From a virus, in the IMG/VR virus record IMGVR_UViG_3300035193_000067, positions 99,408 through 163,407 of that record: a DNA stretch of 64,000 nucleotides, one strand, 5' to 3'. Below are positions 42,040 to 49,652 of the stretch, one piece after another. The translations under genes were made by a program, and so were the position numbers. Numbering within the stretch: position 1 is the first letter of the stretch; every line of letters begins with the position of its first letter. The notes under the pieces were generated by a model, which was not told where the DNA came from, searched no databases, and saw nothing but the letters and a program-made list of their open reading frames with translations.

Positions 42040-43518
42040 ATGATCTATGAAAATAAACAGGCTGCTGAGAAGGCTGCTGACGAATTTGCAATGGAGAAGT
42101 ACCAGGCGGGTTATATGATTCGTAAAAGGACAGTACTCAGAGAGGTCTGTATCAGTTATCTGAAGAGTCATTATGAAGGGGATTGGTCGGTTAAAGGATT
42201 CCCTTTCAAAGATCTGCCGCAGGTTGAGAAAGATCAGCTGGTATGGGTGAGAGAAATAAATACCCAGGAATGGCTGCCAAGATACGCTACAGGAGACTTT
42301 GCAGACTCAGGGAAAATTCTTTGCTACTGTGATGGAAGAACATCAACTACAGACTATTCAGATCCTATATCTTGGAATTATTATTCTCTGACAGATCCTA
42401 ACCAGACTGAAGGAGAGATTGATCCGATTGAAGGAGAGATTGATCCGATTGAAGAAGAACTGCCGCAGGTTAAAAAAGATCAGCTGGTATGGGTGAGAGA
42501 TAAGATATATGGAGCATGGGAGAAAAGGGTTGCCACAGGTAAGTTTGATAAATACGGGAGTATTTGTTGTTATTATCGTGGCAGGACTTCTTCAGAGTCT
42601 ATGGATGATGATTTTTGCACATGGAGATACTATTCTTTGACAGATCCTGAGGAGGATCTGCCTCAGACTGAAGATCTGCCGCAGGTTGAGAAAGATCAGC
42701 TGGTCTGGGTCAGGAACTGGGGGGATGCGGAGTGGAAAGAAAGATTTGCAACAGGAGAGTTTGACGAACAAGGGTGGATCTGTTGCTATTCTGAAGGCAA
42801 GACTTCCTGCGCATCTGATTATGATGATTTCTGCGCATGGAAGTACTATTCTCTGACAGATCCTGAGGAGGATCTGCCTCAGACTGAAGATCTGCCGCAT
42901 GTTGAAAAAGATCAGTTGGTCTGGGTGAGAGATTTAAACACCCAGGAATGGCTGCCGAGATATGCTACAGGTAAGTTTGAAAAAAACGGGAGGATCTGTT
43001 GCTATTTTGACGGCAGGACTTCCTGCGAATGCACTTACGGTGAGTATTGGGTATGGAATTATTATTCTCTGACAGATCCTATTGAAGGAGATCTGCCTCA
43101 GATTGAGAAAAATCAGGTAGTCTGGGTCAGAAACTGGGAAGATGTGAAATGGGTCAAAAGATTTGCCACAGGTAAATTTGATGAAAAAGGGAGAATCTTT
43201 TGTTATTGTGATGGAAGGGTTTCCGACACATCAGGTTATAAACCTTCCATCACATGGGCGTGCTATTCCCTGACAGATCCTAATCAGACTGAAGAAGAGA
43301 TTGATCCGATTGAAAGAGATCTGCCGCAGGTTGAAAGAGATCAGTTGGTCTGGGTCAGAAACGAAGAAGAATTAGACTGGGAAAAAAGATTTGCCACAGG
43401 TAAGTTTAATGAACAAGGTGGGGTTTATTGCTATTATCATGGCAAGACTTCCTGCGCATCTGATTATGATGATTTCTGCGCATGGAAGTACTATTCTCTG
43501 ACAGATCCTTATAAGTAA
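42040..43518 (+). CDS. YSLTDP-family protein with six tandem modules (492 aa)
   Basis: Residues 1-60 match the N-terminal part of 39632-40057 (AAEKAADEFAMEKYQAGYMI). Six modules of ~65-75 residues follow, each with DQLVWVR, W-x-x-R-[FY]-ATG-x-F, a CY-x-x-GRTS-like stretch and YYSLTDP, joined by acidic linkers (EEDLPQTEDLPQVEK). Several modules are nearly identical at the DNA level, so copy number probably changes by recombination. No signal or membrane segment. Function unknown; multivalent binding is the natural inference. Confidence 0.75.
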   Translation: MIYENKQAAEKAADEFAMEKYQAGYMIRKRTVLREVCISYLKSHYEGDWSVKGFPFKDLPQVEKDQLVWVREINTQEWLPRYATGDFADSGKILCYCDGRTSTTDYSDPISWNYYSLTDPNQTEGEIDPIEGEIDPIEEELPQVKKDQLVWVRDKIYGAWEKRVATGKFDKYGSICCYYRGRTSSESMDDDFCTWRYYSLTDPEEDLPQTEDLPQVEKDQLVWVRNWGDAEWKERFATGEFDEQGWICCYSEGKTSCASDYDDFCAWKYYSLTDPEEDLPQTEDLPHVEKDQLVWVRDLNTQEWLPRYATGKFEKNGRICCYFDGRTSCECTYGEYWVWNYYSLTDPIEGDLPQIEKNQVVWVRNWEDVKWVKRFATGKFDEKGRIFCYCDGRVSDTSGYKPSITWACYSLTDPNQTEEEIDPIERDLPQVERDQLVWVRNEEELDWEKRFATGKFNEQGGVYCYYHGKTSCASDYDDFCAWKYYSLTDPYK

Positions 43519-43645
43519 ACTCCACCCAGCCTCTGTCAAAACCTACCCACAAAATCATTAGACTTTTCAGCAAATCCCGCAAACTTTGCAGACCTCTGAC
43601 AGTCTGTACAGTATAAAAACTCAATGATTTCACTGCCGAAGATCT

Positions 43646-43709
43646 GGCACAGCTCATGCACTATAACCTGGTGTAACATGCTGAAAAGCACTGACACAGG
43701 AGAACAGTC
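43646..43709 (+). promoter_or_regulatory. Candidate sigma54-like promoter and GNRA hairpin leader
   Basis: TGGCACAGCTCATGCA (43646-43661) keeps GG and GC ten bases apart, one mismatch in the -12 block. GTGTAAC and TGCT-GAAA-AGCA (43679-43690) follow, matching the leader at 39106, then CAGGAG. The remainder of 43519-43645 has no gene. Confidence 0.45.
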
Positions 43710-43847
43710 ATGAAATTCGTAGCAACTCAAAAAAGCGTTAATAAATTTGGTACAGTTTCTTTTCTGGTCTCTCCAGTAGATGGCAGCAGTTTTGGCAAAA
43801 GACTGCAAAACGCTCTTATCGACTGGACTGTGACAGCTTTGGCATGA
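43710..43847 (+). CDS. Small protein, 45 aa
   Basis: MKFVATQKSVNKFGTVSFLV... ending DWTVTALA, with ACAGGAGAAC before the ATG. Not recognised; support comes from the leader and ribosome site. Confidence 0.5.
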   Translation: MKFVATQKSVNKFGTVSFLVSPVDGSSFGKRLQNALIDWTVTALA

Positions 43848-43882
43848 TCTGTAAAAATCCTCGGGAGATCTGTAAAAAGATC

Positions 43883-43955
43883 TTGACAGGATCTGGAACA
43901 GGTGTTAAATTTATAATGTCAGGTAATTAAGCCTGAAACCAAAAGGAGAAAGATC
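43883..43955 (+). promoter_or_regulatory. Promoter and hairpin leader
   Basis: TTGACA 43883-43888, 17 bases, TAAATT; hairpin TCAGG-TAATTAAG-CCTGA (43919-43936), then AAAAGGAG. Confidence 0.75.
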
Positions 43956-44087
43956 ATGAAAAGAACAAACCCAATTATTGCCGAAGAACTTTACAACCCC
44001 TCCGAGTCTGTATTAAAGACTGCCGCAGTTCTGTTTTCTGTGCTGCTCAGTACTCTGGTAATCCTGATAACATTCTGTGGGTTTTGA
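43956..44087 (+). CDS. Single-pass membrane microprotein, 43 aa
   Basis: Polar N-terminus (MKRTNPIIAEELYNPSES) and one hydrophobic helix (residues ~22-43, AAVLFSVLLSTLVILITF). AAAAGGAGAAAG before the ATG. Expressed just upstream of the lipoprotein protease. Could be a regulator or superinfection-type peptide; unknown. Confidence 0.6.
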   Translation: MKRTNPIIAEELYNPSESVLKTAAVLFSVLLSTLVILITFCGF

Positions 44088-44127
44088 GAGGATCTGTCAA
44101 AAGCTTTCAAAAAAATGTCTGAAAATC

Positions 44128-44198
44128 TTGACAAGCTGTATAAGAACTGCTACATTTATAATGTAAGGCAATGAAGCCTGAAACAAAAAGGAGAAAGC
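44128..44198 (+). promoter_or_regulatory. Promoter and hairpin leader
   Basis: TTGACA 44128-44133, 17 bases, TACATT; hairpin AGGC-AATGAA-GCCT (44166-44179), then AAAAAGGAG before the protease ATG. Confidence 0.75.
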
Positions 44199-44765
44199 AT
44201 GAGAACAGTATACACAATAATCACTATTCTTTCAGTATTTGCGGTAGCCTGTTCTCAGGAAGATCCTGACAGGATCTGGACATCCAATGAGATTACCATA
44301 ACCCTCGACAGCTCTCTGGAGGATCTGGGGGAGGATTCCTACGGAATCATTGAAGACGCTATCCTGACCTGGACAGATCATATCGACAGAGATATCACTG
44401 TCAACTTCGTGTATGAAGACTGTACAGCCTCCCCGTTCTATCGGGGAATCCTTGCTGAAAACTGCGTAATAGCTGTAGACGATCTGAACAGTGAAGTGGA
44501 TGGTAAACCTGTCCTGGGAAGAGCTTATGTCCACAATGATGACTATGACAAGAACATTATCAACGGAGACATCCTCTTTAACCGCTCAGCCGACTGGAGA
44601 GCCTTTAATCTGTACTCGACAGCCCTTCATGAAGCTGGTCACTTCTGGGGACTGGGAAGGCATTCTGAGCACCCTGAAGACATTATGTATGAGTATGTCG
44701 GAGGAGTCGATCAGGTTGAACTGTCTGAAAACGATATTAACAGGGTTCAAACCCTGTATAACTAA
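44199..44765 (+). CDS. Lipoprotein-type matrixin-like metalloprotease
   Basis: 188 residues. Signal peptide with a plausible lipobox (FAVAC, Cys18), then a catalytic domain with HEAGHFWGLGRH (144-155) and Met163 (DIMYEYV) as Met-turn. The third His is one residue further than the usual HExxHxxGxxH spacing, so zinc ligation may be shifted. It shares ITITLDSSLEDL and the C-terminal ...DINRVQTLYN with the protease at 32480-33130. Likely anchored in the envelope with the active site in the periplasm. Own promoter directly upstream. Confidence 0.85.
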   Translation: MRTVYTIITILSVFAVACSQEDPDRIWTSNEITITLDSSLEDLGEDSYGIIEDAILTWTDHIDRDITVNFVYEDCTASPFYRGILAENCVIAVDDLNSEVDGKPVLGRAYVHNDDYDKNIINGDILFNRSADWRAFNLYSTALHEAGHFWGLGRHSEHPEDIMYEYVGGVDQVELSENDINRVQTLYN

Positions 44766-44779
44766 GAAGGAGAAAGACA

Positions 44780-44974
44780 ATGAGTAAAGAATCAAGCAGC
44801 AATGGTGGAATCGGACTGGGAACAGTATTATTCTTAGTGTTCCTAATACTGAAACTGGTAGGAGTTATCACCTGGTCATGGTGGTGGGTTACAGCACCTC
44901 TGTGGATCCCTGTAATCGTCGTTCTGGTAGCTTTTGTGATAATTGGGTTAACAGGTGTAGGAAGAAAGTACTGA
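44780..44974 (+). CDS. Two-helix membrane protein, transmembrane Fragile-X-F type (64 aa)
   Basis: GGIGLGTVLFLVFLILKLVG and WSWWWVTAPLWIPVIVVLVA match the phage proteins that databases call 'transmembrane Fragile-X-F protein', a name without known function. AAGGAGAAAG before the ATG. Confidence 0.7.
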   Translation: MSKESSSNGGIGLGTVLFLVFLILKLVGVITWSWWWVTAPLWIPVIVVLVAFVIIGLTGVGRKY

Positions 44975-45023
44975 CTAAACACAGCTGTCCACAGGACTGA
45001 TACAGATCTGAAAGGAAATACCA

Positions 45024-45236
45024 ATGAAGAATAATTTAACCCGTTGTGATTACTGCAGTGCCAACGAACCTGCTACGGTTCATCTCGTTACCAGTGGTTT
45101 TGCAGATATAGTCGCTGATCTATACCTGCATAGGAACTCACTGGAGCTGTGTATAGATAACATGGACTGCAGCGTAACCTCTGTTGAAATCAAGTACTGT
45201 CCATTCTGCGGACGTAAGCTGAAAGGAAATAAGTAA
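45024..45236 (+). CDS. Zinc-ribbon protein, 70 aa
   Basis: CDYC near the start and CPFCGRKL near the end form a zinc ribbon. GAAAGG before the ATG. Not assignable further. Confidence 0.65.
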   Translation: MKNNLTRCDYCSANEPATVHLVTSGFADIVADLYLHRNSLELCIDNMDCSVTSVEIKYCPFCGRKLKGNK

Positions 45237-45508
45237 TGGAATTTAAACATGAAGTGTATGGAAGTTACTGTGCAATGGATGAACTTACCATTAACGGGAT
45301 ACAGGGAGACCCTGATGACTTTGGGACTCAGCGTGACGCCAGTCCAGAGACTGCTGAAGAGTATGGTTGTGGTGATATGACCTTCTTCCCTAAGGAGTCA
45401 ACTGTACAGGTCCTGGAGAAATACAATATCAGTGAGTGTGAATATCAGCAGATTGCCAGTATATTGGCAGATAAACTTTCTTTCGGGCGATGTGGTATGT
45501 GTATCTGA
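45236..45508 (+). CDS. Hypothetical protein, 90 aa
   Basis: TAATG overlap with the previous gene. Acidic, with RCGMC at the end. Last gene of the plus-strand block. Not recognised. Confidence 0.6.
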   Translation: MEFKHEVYGSYCAMDELTINGIQGDPDDFGTQRDASPETAEEYGCGDMTFFPKESTVQVLEKYNISECEYQQIASILADKLSFGRCGMCI

Positions 45509-45680
45509 AGAAGTCTACTGTCCTCATACAATGGACAAATAGGTCTCATGTGCCGAGATAGAAGACTTTTCAGACCTAAATCTGTCCTCAGTACGTGGAC
45601 AGATCCTCCTGAGGGTCTTCTACAGGTACCTGAAGAACTATCTTCCAGCCGCTTTAGAATCCCTAAAATTTCCGTGCTAA

Positions 45681-45709
45681 AATAATCGTCATCCTTCATG
45701 ACGATTATT
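45681..45709. terminator. 12-bp perfect hairpin, likely bidirectional terminator
   Basis: AATAATCGTCAT-CCTTC-ATGACGATTATT between the last plus-strand gene and the region B iterons; A-rich on one side and T-containing on the other, as in terminators between converging genes. Confidence 0.55.
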
Positions 45710-45877
45710 CAGAACCTGCTTCAATCCTCCTCAAATCCCCTTTAAACAGACCTCCCCAGACCCGGGACAGGCTTGCCCATCCCTCGGGCAGACTCTCCAT
45801 ATAGGAGAAAACTGACCAGACCCCTGGGCAAATTCTGAAGAAATCCTATCCTTTCAAGACCTTACGGATATTGTATC

Positions 45878-46021
45878 GATTACCTATCTGATTACCTATC
45901 TGATTACCTGTATATAATCTTCACGGAATCCTGTCGGAGTCTGAACCATAATCCGTACAACAATACTGTAAAAACCTATCGGATTACCTGTGTATAATAT
46001 TCACACATAATCTTTTACAGT
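45878..46021 (-). repeat. Inverted iterons B1-B2 and 12-bp tandem repeat
   Basis: On the minus strand, copies of GTGAAGATTATATACAGG-TAATC lie at 45902-45930 and, diverged, at 45981-46006. The latter is framed by ACTGTAAAA (45965-45973) and TTTTACAGT (46013-46021). GATTACCTATCT is repeated in tandem at 45878-45901. Confidence 0.8.
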
Positions 46022-46194
46022 CCTGTTGAAATTTGGTTCAGGGGTCGATAGATAATCCGTAAGTATCGATTATTAAAAAGATTTTTAATCCCCCAACATC
46101 CTTGCCCAGGCTTTTTTGGGCGAGATCTGGGGAAGGATCTGTCCAGAACTGGGAGAGATCTGTAATATAACAGTGTTATTTTAGGGAGGTCTGC

Positions 46195-46305
46195 ATGAGT
46201 CCTGAAAAAGATCTGTTTGAGACCTGTCTGAGATGGGCTGAAGGAGTCTTCCTCTCTATGGGAGATCCTTGTATAGGAGTATTAGTACTTACCTATATGA
46301 GATAA
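46195..46305 (+). CDS. Possible 36-aa peptide
   Basis: Excellent AGGGAGG 5 bases before an ATG (MSPEKDLFETCLRWAEGVFL...). AATATAACAGTGTTA upstream resembles the start of other transcripts here. No homology recognised; short, so uncertain. Confidence 0.35.
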   Translation: MSPEKDLFETCLRWAEGVFLSMGDPCIGVLVLTYMR

Positions 46306-46554
46306 CCTGAATAAGTATCTGAAAGTATTGATAATGTGTATAGTCCTATAATCTTATTGATTATATGTTCTGAGTGTATGTTATGAGTTCCTTTTCTTTT
46401 GTCTTATTCAGTATATTCTTATTTTGTTTTATTGGCTGTTTTATTATCCTTTTTTACTGTCTGTTTTTCTGTGGATAAATTGAGTTGGATCTGTGGCAGA
46501 ATTGAAAGAGCTTTGTAGGTATAAGAGTACCTGATTAAGAGATTGGGTAGGGTG

Positions 46555-47178
46555 TTAGGGGGTTTGGTTATTGGGATCGGTTAGAGAGTATTCATCCCAG
46601 CTGCTCCGATAGTTTTCAGGGCCTGCTGTGTTAGATGTACGTCCTGCATGGTAACATATAATCTTTCCATTCTCATTGAAGTCTCCTGTTGCATATCTTA
46701 AGAACCAATTATCATTTTTCCAATCACGTACCCAGACAGGAGTATCTTTGGCTATTTCCGGTTGAGGAGTGCTTACCTCCTGTTTATCGAATATGTTGAT
46801 TCCTATTGGCTCATAGTTATCAAACACTACTGAGTCACCGAGATCCTTATATGCCGTCAGCGAAGGTTTAGTATCTTTAAAGTAGTCCCCTGTAAAGATA
46901 CCTAAGCATTTTTCCTTTCCGTCGTTCCACCCCCAGCACAGATCCCCTTTCTTGAGATTGTGGTAGAGGAATGTCTTATAATCCCCTGAATCATGAATAG
47001 ATGTCCTCCATTGTATTGTAATCTCTCCCTCTGTTTCGTGTTTCTGTACTATGTAGCCTTGGTTCGCGTTACCTAGTATACATGCTTCAGCAGCTTTTTG
47101 GGCTTCTTCTTTGTTTTTACACAGCTGCTTATCAAAGCCCAGTTCTTTGGCACATTCAGAATAATTGTATTTTTCCAT
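46555..47178 (-). CDS. YSLTDP-family protein (207 aa)
   Basis: Residues ~18-60 match the family N-terminal part (NKEEAQKAAEACILGNANQGYIVQ), residues ~75-135 are a diverged module (KKGDLCWGWNDGKEKCLGIFTGDYF), and ~143-203 a standard one (TPVWVRDWKNDNWFLRYATG, YSLTDPNN). Own promoter with TATACT at 47210-47205; GAAAGG before the ATG. Confidence 0.7.
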   Translation of the reverse strand: MEKYNYSECAKELGFDKQLCKNKEEAQKAAEACILGNANQGYIVQKHETEGEITIQWRTSIHDSGDYKTFLYHNLKKGDLCWGWNDGKEKCLGIFTGDYFKDTKPSLTAYKDLGDSVVFDNYEPIGINIFDKQEVSTPQPEIAKDTPVWVRDWKNDNWFLRYATGDFNENGKIICYHAGRTSNTAGPENYRSSWDEYSLTDPNNQTP

Positions 47179-47204
47179 TTGTTTTCCTTTCGAGTTACCG
47201 TCTC

Positions 47205-47233
47205 AGTATAAGATCTGTCTGAGTCTCTGTCAA
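47205..47233 (-). promoter_or_regulatory. Promoter
   Basis: TTGACA 47233-47228, 17 bases, TATACT on the minus strand; a short leader leads to CGAAAGG of the 207-aa gene. Confidence 0.75.
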
Positions 47234-47251
47234 GTAATTTTAAAGCGGTTT

Positions 47252-47455
47252 TTAGAAAAAGGGAATTCTTCCAAATGCTTCTTCATAACCTCTGGTATAT
47301 GAAACATTGCCTTGTGCACGAGGTAGGCCGGACTTGGCATGATTGTAGCCTTTCTGCCATTGTTCCTTTTCCCAATCTTCCCAGGCTTTTTTATCGCGTA
47401 TTTTGGCGAGTCCGAGTACATCTTCAATATCTTCTTCAGCTTTGGTTTCAATCAT
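47252..47455 (-). CDS. Small protein, 67 aa, RMF-like motif
   Basis: AAAGGAGC before ATG 47455 decides this frame over an overlapping one. WQKGYNHAKSGLPRAQ then YTRGYEEAF resembles the 'GYxAGxxG...W' core of ribosome modulation factor, a weak likeness. Acidic N-terminus. Confidence 0.5.
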   Translation of the reverse strand: MIETKAEEDIEDVLGLAKIRDKKAWEDWEKEQWQKGYNHAKSGLPRAQGNVSYTRGYEEAFGRIPFF

Positions 47456-47467
47456 TGTCTTGCTCCT

Positions 47468-47743
47468 TTAGGTAGGATCTGTCAGAGAGTAATCAGTCCA
47501 GGGCCAACAGTCATCTTCATGGTCGATTGTGAAAGATGTCAACCCACCACTGTAGCACAGGATCTTTCCATCATCTGTGAAATCTCCTGTTGCATAAGCT
47601 CTTTTCCAATTCTCATCATCCCAATCACGTACCCAGACAGGAGTATCTCTTGGTACTTCAGGTTTAGGTTCGAAAAGGAAGGATTTTACTTCAATGCAAC
47701 CTTTAAAATCTCCAGGTGTGCGCCATGAAGCTATCTCAATCAT
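47468..47743 (-). CDS. YSLTDP-family protein, single module (91 aa)
   Basis: The first 30 residues are unlike the family N-terminus; residues ~33-91 are one module (TPVWVRDWDDENWKRAYATG, DYSLTDPT). ATGA overlap with the upstream repeat-protein gene; GCAGGAGC before the ATG. The two families meet in one operon here. Confidence 0.65.
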   Translation of the reverse strand: MIEIASWRTPGDFKGCIEVKSFLFEPKPEVPRDTPVWVRDWDDENWKRAYATGDFTDDGKILCYSGGLTSFTIDHEDDCWPWTDYSLTDPT

Positions 47744-48534
47744 AGCTCCTGCTTCATGTCTGCTACAAGCATAACCCCACCTTCACCTGCAGCAGCCATT
47801 CCTTTAATTGCTGCCAGGGCTATACCTGTTTTACCTGCTCGGGCAGTACCTTTTGCTTTTGCAACAGCTATACCTCTGTCTCCTGCTAGAGCATTCCCTT
47901 TATAATTTACCACAGAAACCCCATCATCTCCGGATGCTGAAGAACCTTCCATACCTGAAACAGAAATACCTTCTCTATCCGAACGGGCAGATCCACTATA
48001 ACCTGCTACAGACACTCCCCAGATACCTGAATCAGAGATACCATATACTCCTGAAACAGAAATACCTTCAACACCTGAGACAGACGCACTCTCGTCATCT
48101 GAGATAGCCTTGCCTCGATCACCTGTTACAGAATTACTGTAATGTCCTGTTACAGCTGTTTGATAATCTCCCACTTTAACAAAGTTTCCTACCACAGTAT
48201 TCGGGTCAACTCCTTTGGAGATGATAAACTCTATTGCAGACTTCTGGTTTCCACAGTGCTCCACATAACCTGATTGGAATTTTATTTCATTGTTACCCAG
48301 GTAAAACAGTGGGACATCCACACGGACAACCAGCCATTTGGCTTCAGGTTCCCAACTCAAGAAACCTGGCCAACCATTACCCCAGAGAAGTCCATGGAGT
48401 CCTCCACCATAGATTATTGAAGGATCCCAATCAGGAGCTTCCACGTAACCGTGAGACGGCCACTGAAACCCTCCGTAAGATGTCAAATCCTCTCTGCAGG
48501 TCCTTAAAACGTATACCGGTTTAGTCTCTTCCAT
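47740..48534 (-). CDS. VYVLRTC-module repeat protein, altered C-terminus (264 aa)
   Basis: Complete N-terminal module (VYVLRTCREDL, GFQWPSHGYVE, LHGLLWG, EHCGNQKSAIEFI), then about sixteen octapeptides, several as GISVSG or GIAVA units. It ends ADMKQEL without the usual C-terminal module, so it was truncated or recombined. The start is ATG 48534; a GTG precedes it. Confidence 0.75.
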   Translation of the reverse strand: MEETKPVYVLRTCREDLTSYGGFQWPSHGYVEAPDWDPSIIYGGGLHGLLWGNGWPGFLSWEPEAKWLVVRVDVPLFYLGNNEIKFQSGYVEHCGNQKSAIEFIISKGVDPNTVVGNFVKVGDYQTAVTGHYSNSVTGDRGKAISDDESASVSGVEGISVSGVYGISDSGIWGVSVAGYSGSARSDREGISVSGMEGSSASGDDGVSVVNYKGNALAGDRGIAVAKAKGTARAGKTGIALAAIKGMAAAGEGGVMLVADMKQEL

Positions 48535-49118
48535 CACCTTACCTCTGTAAACTCATTGTCTTCATTCAGTTTGTAGAGAGTATCCGGTTTTAATCCATCT
48601 TCATTGATGTACCCAACCTTCAACCGTTCTCTGTCAGATTCCTTGTCAATATACACTATGGCAATGATTCCTTCAGCACCTGCTTTAACCCGCCCCTCAT
48701 AGCCTGATATAGCCATTCCTGCAGCTCCTGAGGCAGAGGTACCACCAAACAGTGATAAGGAGGTTCCTGCGTCTCCTGAGGTGGCTGAGCCCATATCCTG
48801 TGCCAGGGAGACTCCTGCATAACCTGAGACAGCTTCTCCCAGCGATTTTACTACAGAAACCCCATCGTTACCTGAGGAAGCCTTTCCTTTCATACCTGCA
48901 AAAGACATGCCTCTGTTTCCTGAAACTGACTGACCTTCTTCTCCTGAAAGGGAGGTACCTCCTGTAGCTGAAGCGGACTTTCCTTCAATGCCTGATACAG
49001 AAACTCCGTAAACTCCTGAAGAAGATACCCCACCGTCTCCTGATAACGCTGTTCCAAGGTTTCCTGCTGTGGCAGAGTCGTCATCTCCTGCCAGTGCGAT
49101 TTTAATGTTTTCTTTCAT
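48534..49118 (-). CDS. Octapeptide-repeat protein with borrowed leader and start (194 aa)
   Basis: Starts MKENIKIALAGDDDS, identical to the start of 49645-49914, then about seventeen octapeptides (GTALSGDG, GVSVSGIE, GTSLSGEE) and the C-terminal module (GYINEDGLKPDTLYKLNEDNEF). Together with 49115-49441 it equals one full-length family protein cut in two. ATGA overlap at the start. Confidence 0.75.
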   Translation of the reverse strand: MKENIKIALAGDDDSATAGNLGTALSGDGGVSSSGVYGVSVSGIEGKSASATGGTSLSGEEGQSVSGNRGMSFAGMKGKASSGNDGVSVVKSLGEAVSGYAGVSLAQDMGSATSGDAGTSLSLFGGTSASGAAGMAISGYEGRVKAGAEGIIAIVYIDKESDRERLKVGYINEDGLKPDTLYKLNEDNEFTEVR

Positions 49119-49137
49119 CGTGTTACTCCTTTTGTTT
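49078..49137. repeat. 60-bp perfect direct repeat, copy 1
   Basis: Covers ACAAAAGGAGTAACACG, the start codon and 13 codons (minus strand) of the 194-aa gene; identical to 49874-49933. Confidence 0.95.
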
Positions 49138-49441
49138 TTATGAAATCTACCGCCGAGGTTTGAGTACCGCTGTACAGTACATTTCCAGATCTGAATTTAA
49201 CCATACCATTCCCCAGTTCTACTGCAGGACCCTCGACAGATACAACCAACCATTTAGAAAAAGGTTGCCACTCGGTCCGGTAGTCTTTCTGACTCCAAAG
49301 AAACCCATACAACCCTTTAGCAATGCATATGTCATAAGACCAGTCAGGAGACTCTACATAACCTAATTCAGGCCAATGGAATCCCTGGGCTGTCATATTT
49401 GCGTTACAAGGAACCAGTAGATATAGCGCTGTATTATACAT
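49115..49441 (-). CDS. Isolated N-terminal module (108 aa), split from its repeat partner
   Basis: Diverged N-terminal module (LYLLVPCNANM, GFHWPELGYVE, YGFLWSQ, WLVVSVEG, NVLYSGTQTSAVDFI). After FIKTKG, where relatives continue KGADP, the frame runs into a copied ribosome site and stops. Overlaps the upstream gene by eight bases. Confidence 0.7.
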   Translation of the reverse strand: MYNTALYLLVPCNANMTAQGFHWPELGYVESPDWSYDICIAKGLYGFLWSQKDYRTEWQPFSKWLVVSVEGPAVELGNGMVKFRSGNVLYSGTQTSAVDFIKTKGVTR

Positions 49442-49652
49442 TAGCTTTAAACTCTTCCAGTGTCTTAAAGAATTGTTGCTGTATTTCTGCCGGAACCCTG
49501 GCTCGGTACAGTGCTTTTAAAGGAATTGGGGACTCTCCATAACTGAATGATGTTGTACTGTAATCAATGTCCCAATTTAAAACCCTGGGGCTTAAAGTAA
49601 GCGCTTCAGTCAGCGGATTTTCTATCAGATATTTTTTAAATTCTTCAGTCAT
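49434..49652 (-). CDS. Hypothetical protein, 72 aa
   Basis: ATG 49652 (MTEEFKKYLIENP) lies inside the end of the upstream gene with GGTGG nearby. Alpha/beta. Not recognised. Confidence 0.6.
   Translation of the reverse strand: MTEEFKKYLIENPLTEALTLSPRVLNWDIDYSTTSFSYGESPIPLKALYRARVPAEIQQQFFKTLEEFKANV

Larger units (their letters stand above)
45509..46554. other. Convergent gene-free region B, related to region A in inverse orientation
   Basis: Between converging blocks. Holds hairpin ATCTGTCC/GGACAGAT near 45581-45605, the perfect dyad at 45681-45709, C-rich/CAGACC stretches mirroring region A, inverted iterons (45878-46021), a possible 36-aa gene and an AT-rich tail with a perfect DnaA-type box, TGTGGATAA at 46470-46478. 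Confidence 0.65.

Noticed and set aside
45445-45699. 84-codon minus-strand frame reaching into the end of the plus-strand block
   Set aside because: Overlaps a coding gene and starts in the arm of a terminator-like dyad; no ribosome site.
46383-46478. 31-codon, very hydrophobic plus-strand frame (MSSFSFVLFSIFLF...)
   Set aside because: Arises in a T-rich stretch and has no convincing ribosome site or promoter.
47230-47451. 73-codon minus-strand frame overlapping 47252-47455
   Set aside because: The other frame has ATG directly behind AAAGGAGC and a more natural composition.
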